Program-made: the position numbers and the translations under genes
Source: Dictyobacter arantiisoli
Lineage (GTDB): Bacteria > Chloroflexota > Ktedonobacteria > Ktedonobacterales > Ktedonobacteraceae
Length of the DNA: 33,993 nucleotides
Assembly (NCBI RefSeq): GCF_008326305.1
Contig: NZ_BIXY01000081.1
Coordinates: 1 to 33,993, forward strand
Direction: 5' to 3'
In this document: positions 33,785-33,993 of the stretch, piece after piece
How positions within the stretch are numbered: the first letter of the stretch is position 1
How the letters are laid out: the number at the start of each line of letters is the position of its first letter
Notes under the pieces: model-generated
Database searches by the model: none
Seen by the model: the letters and a program-made list of their open reading frames with translations, nothing else
What the model was told of the DNA's origin: nothing

Positions 33785-33993
33785 GGGAAACAAGCCGTAC
33801 GATCATTAGGGCGGCTTCGCTGCACCTGTTACCAGGCTTGCACGTGCCGTCTATCAACCAGGTGTTCTGCCTGGGATCTTGATCTCACGAAGAGATGGGA
33901 AAACTTATCTTGGGTGCGGCTTCGCGCTTAGATGCCTTCAGCGCTTATCCCTTCTCGACATAGCTATCCAGCTCTGGCCCGGGCGGGCCAACT
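33785..33993 (-). rRNA. rrl: 23S ribosomal RNA, 3' end (partial)
   Basis: On the minus strand the sequence contains GCTGAAGGCATCTAAGCGCG, followed by AAGATAAGTTTTCCC and a 3' segment (GTTGATAGACGGCACGTGC, CCTAATGATCGTACGGCTT) that aligns with the last part of bacterial 23S rRNA domain VI. The gene continues beyond the window edge. The 3' end is estimated to within about 10 nt from the bacterial alignment. Confidence 0.9.

Overview
The window looks like chromosomal DNA of a Chloroflexota bacterium, most likely of class Ktedonobacteria. The basis is family content and style: a sortase beside a surface protein with an LPXTG-like end, paired LysM-CHAP wall hydrolases, a DUF2795 protein, a stand-alone primase-polymerase-type protein, AGGAGG-type ribosome binding sites and mid-range GC. 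No taxonomic search was possible, so this is inference.

Layout. Positions 1-4000 hold a membrane sortase and, just upstream on the same minus strand, its probable substrate: a 972-residue secreted protein with DUF11-like domains, three kinds of low-complexity repeat and a terminal LPLTG. Positions 4100-6100 hold a Fur-family repressor with a near-consensus Fur box in its own promoter region, then a VIT1/CCC1-like iron or manganese transporter and a small membrane protein. galU (6450-7319) converges on an M20 amidohydrolase. Positions 9000-12100 carry a membrane protein and two paralogous LysM-CHAP proteins that share a conserved upstream block. A single tRNA-Phe unit follows, then a 446-residue protein made mainly of a nested Trp/Gly repeat. 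Positions 14200-16120 pair an Rrf2 regulator with a divergent AhpD-like gene, then a DUF2795 protein, a 14-codon ORF and a possibly structured RNA ending in a strong terminator. A degenerate PrimPol-like protein, a metallophosphoesterase, a thioredoxin-like protein, an SbcD/Mre11-type nuclease and a small membrane protein follow.

Positions 21100-24260 encode a GAF-rich soluble histidine kinase with its CheY-like partner. Next come an M16 peptidase, an archaeal-type methyltransferase, a membrane protein, an RlmA-like rRNA methyltransferase, an FAD oxidoreductase, tRNA-Pro with an unusual long-stem terminator, an HNH endonuclease, and a PadR regulator divergent from two ABM-domain monooxygenases. 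The window closes with a 5S rRNA gene that has its own promoter and terminator and faces, convergently, the 3' end of a 23S rRNA gene.

The most unusual signal is not a gene. Two intergenic elements (near 1-128 and 7347-7483) each contain a palindrome with exactly a 29-bp perfect stem and a 3-nt loop. The stems differ at 7 of 29 positions, yet every change is matched in the opposite arm, and a 36-nt tail is conserved in both. Further candidates are the Trp/Gly repeat protein, the PrimPol-like protein with all three catalytic motifs altered, the convergent 5S/23S arrangement, the structured regions after the DUF2795 gene and after tRNA-Pro, and the overlapping PadR palindromes.
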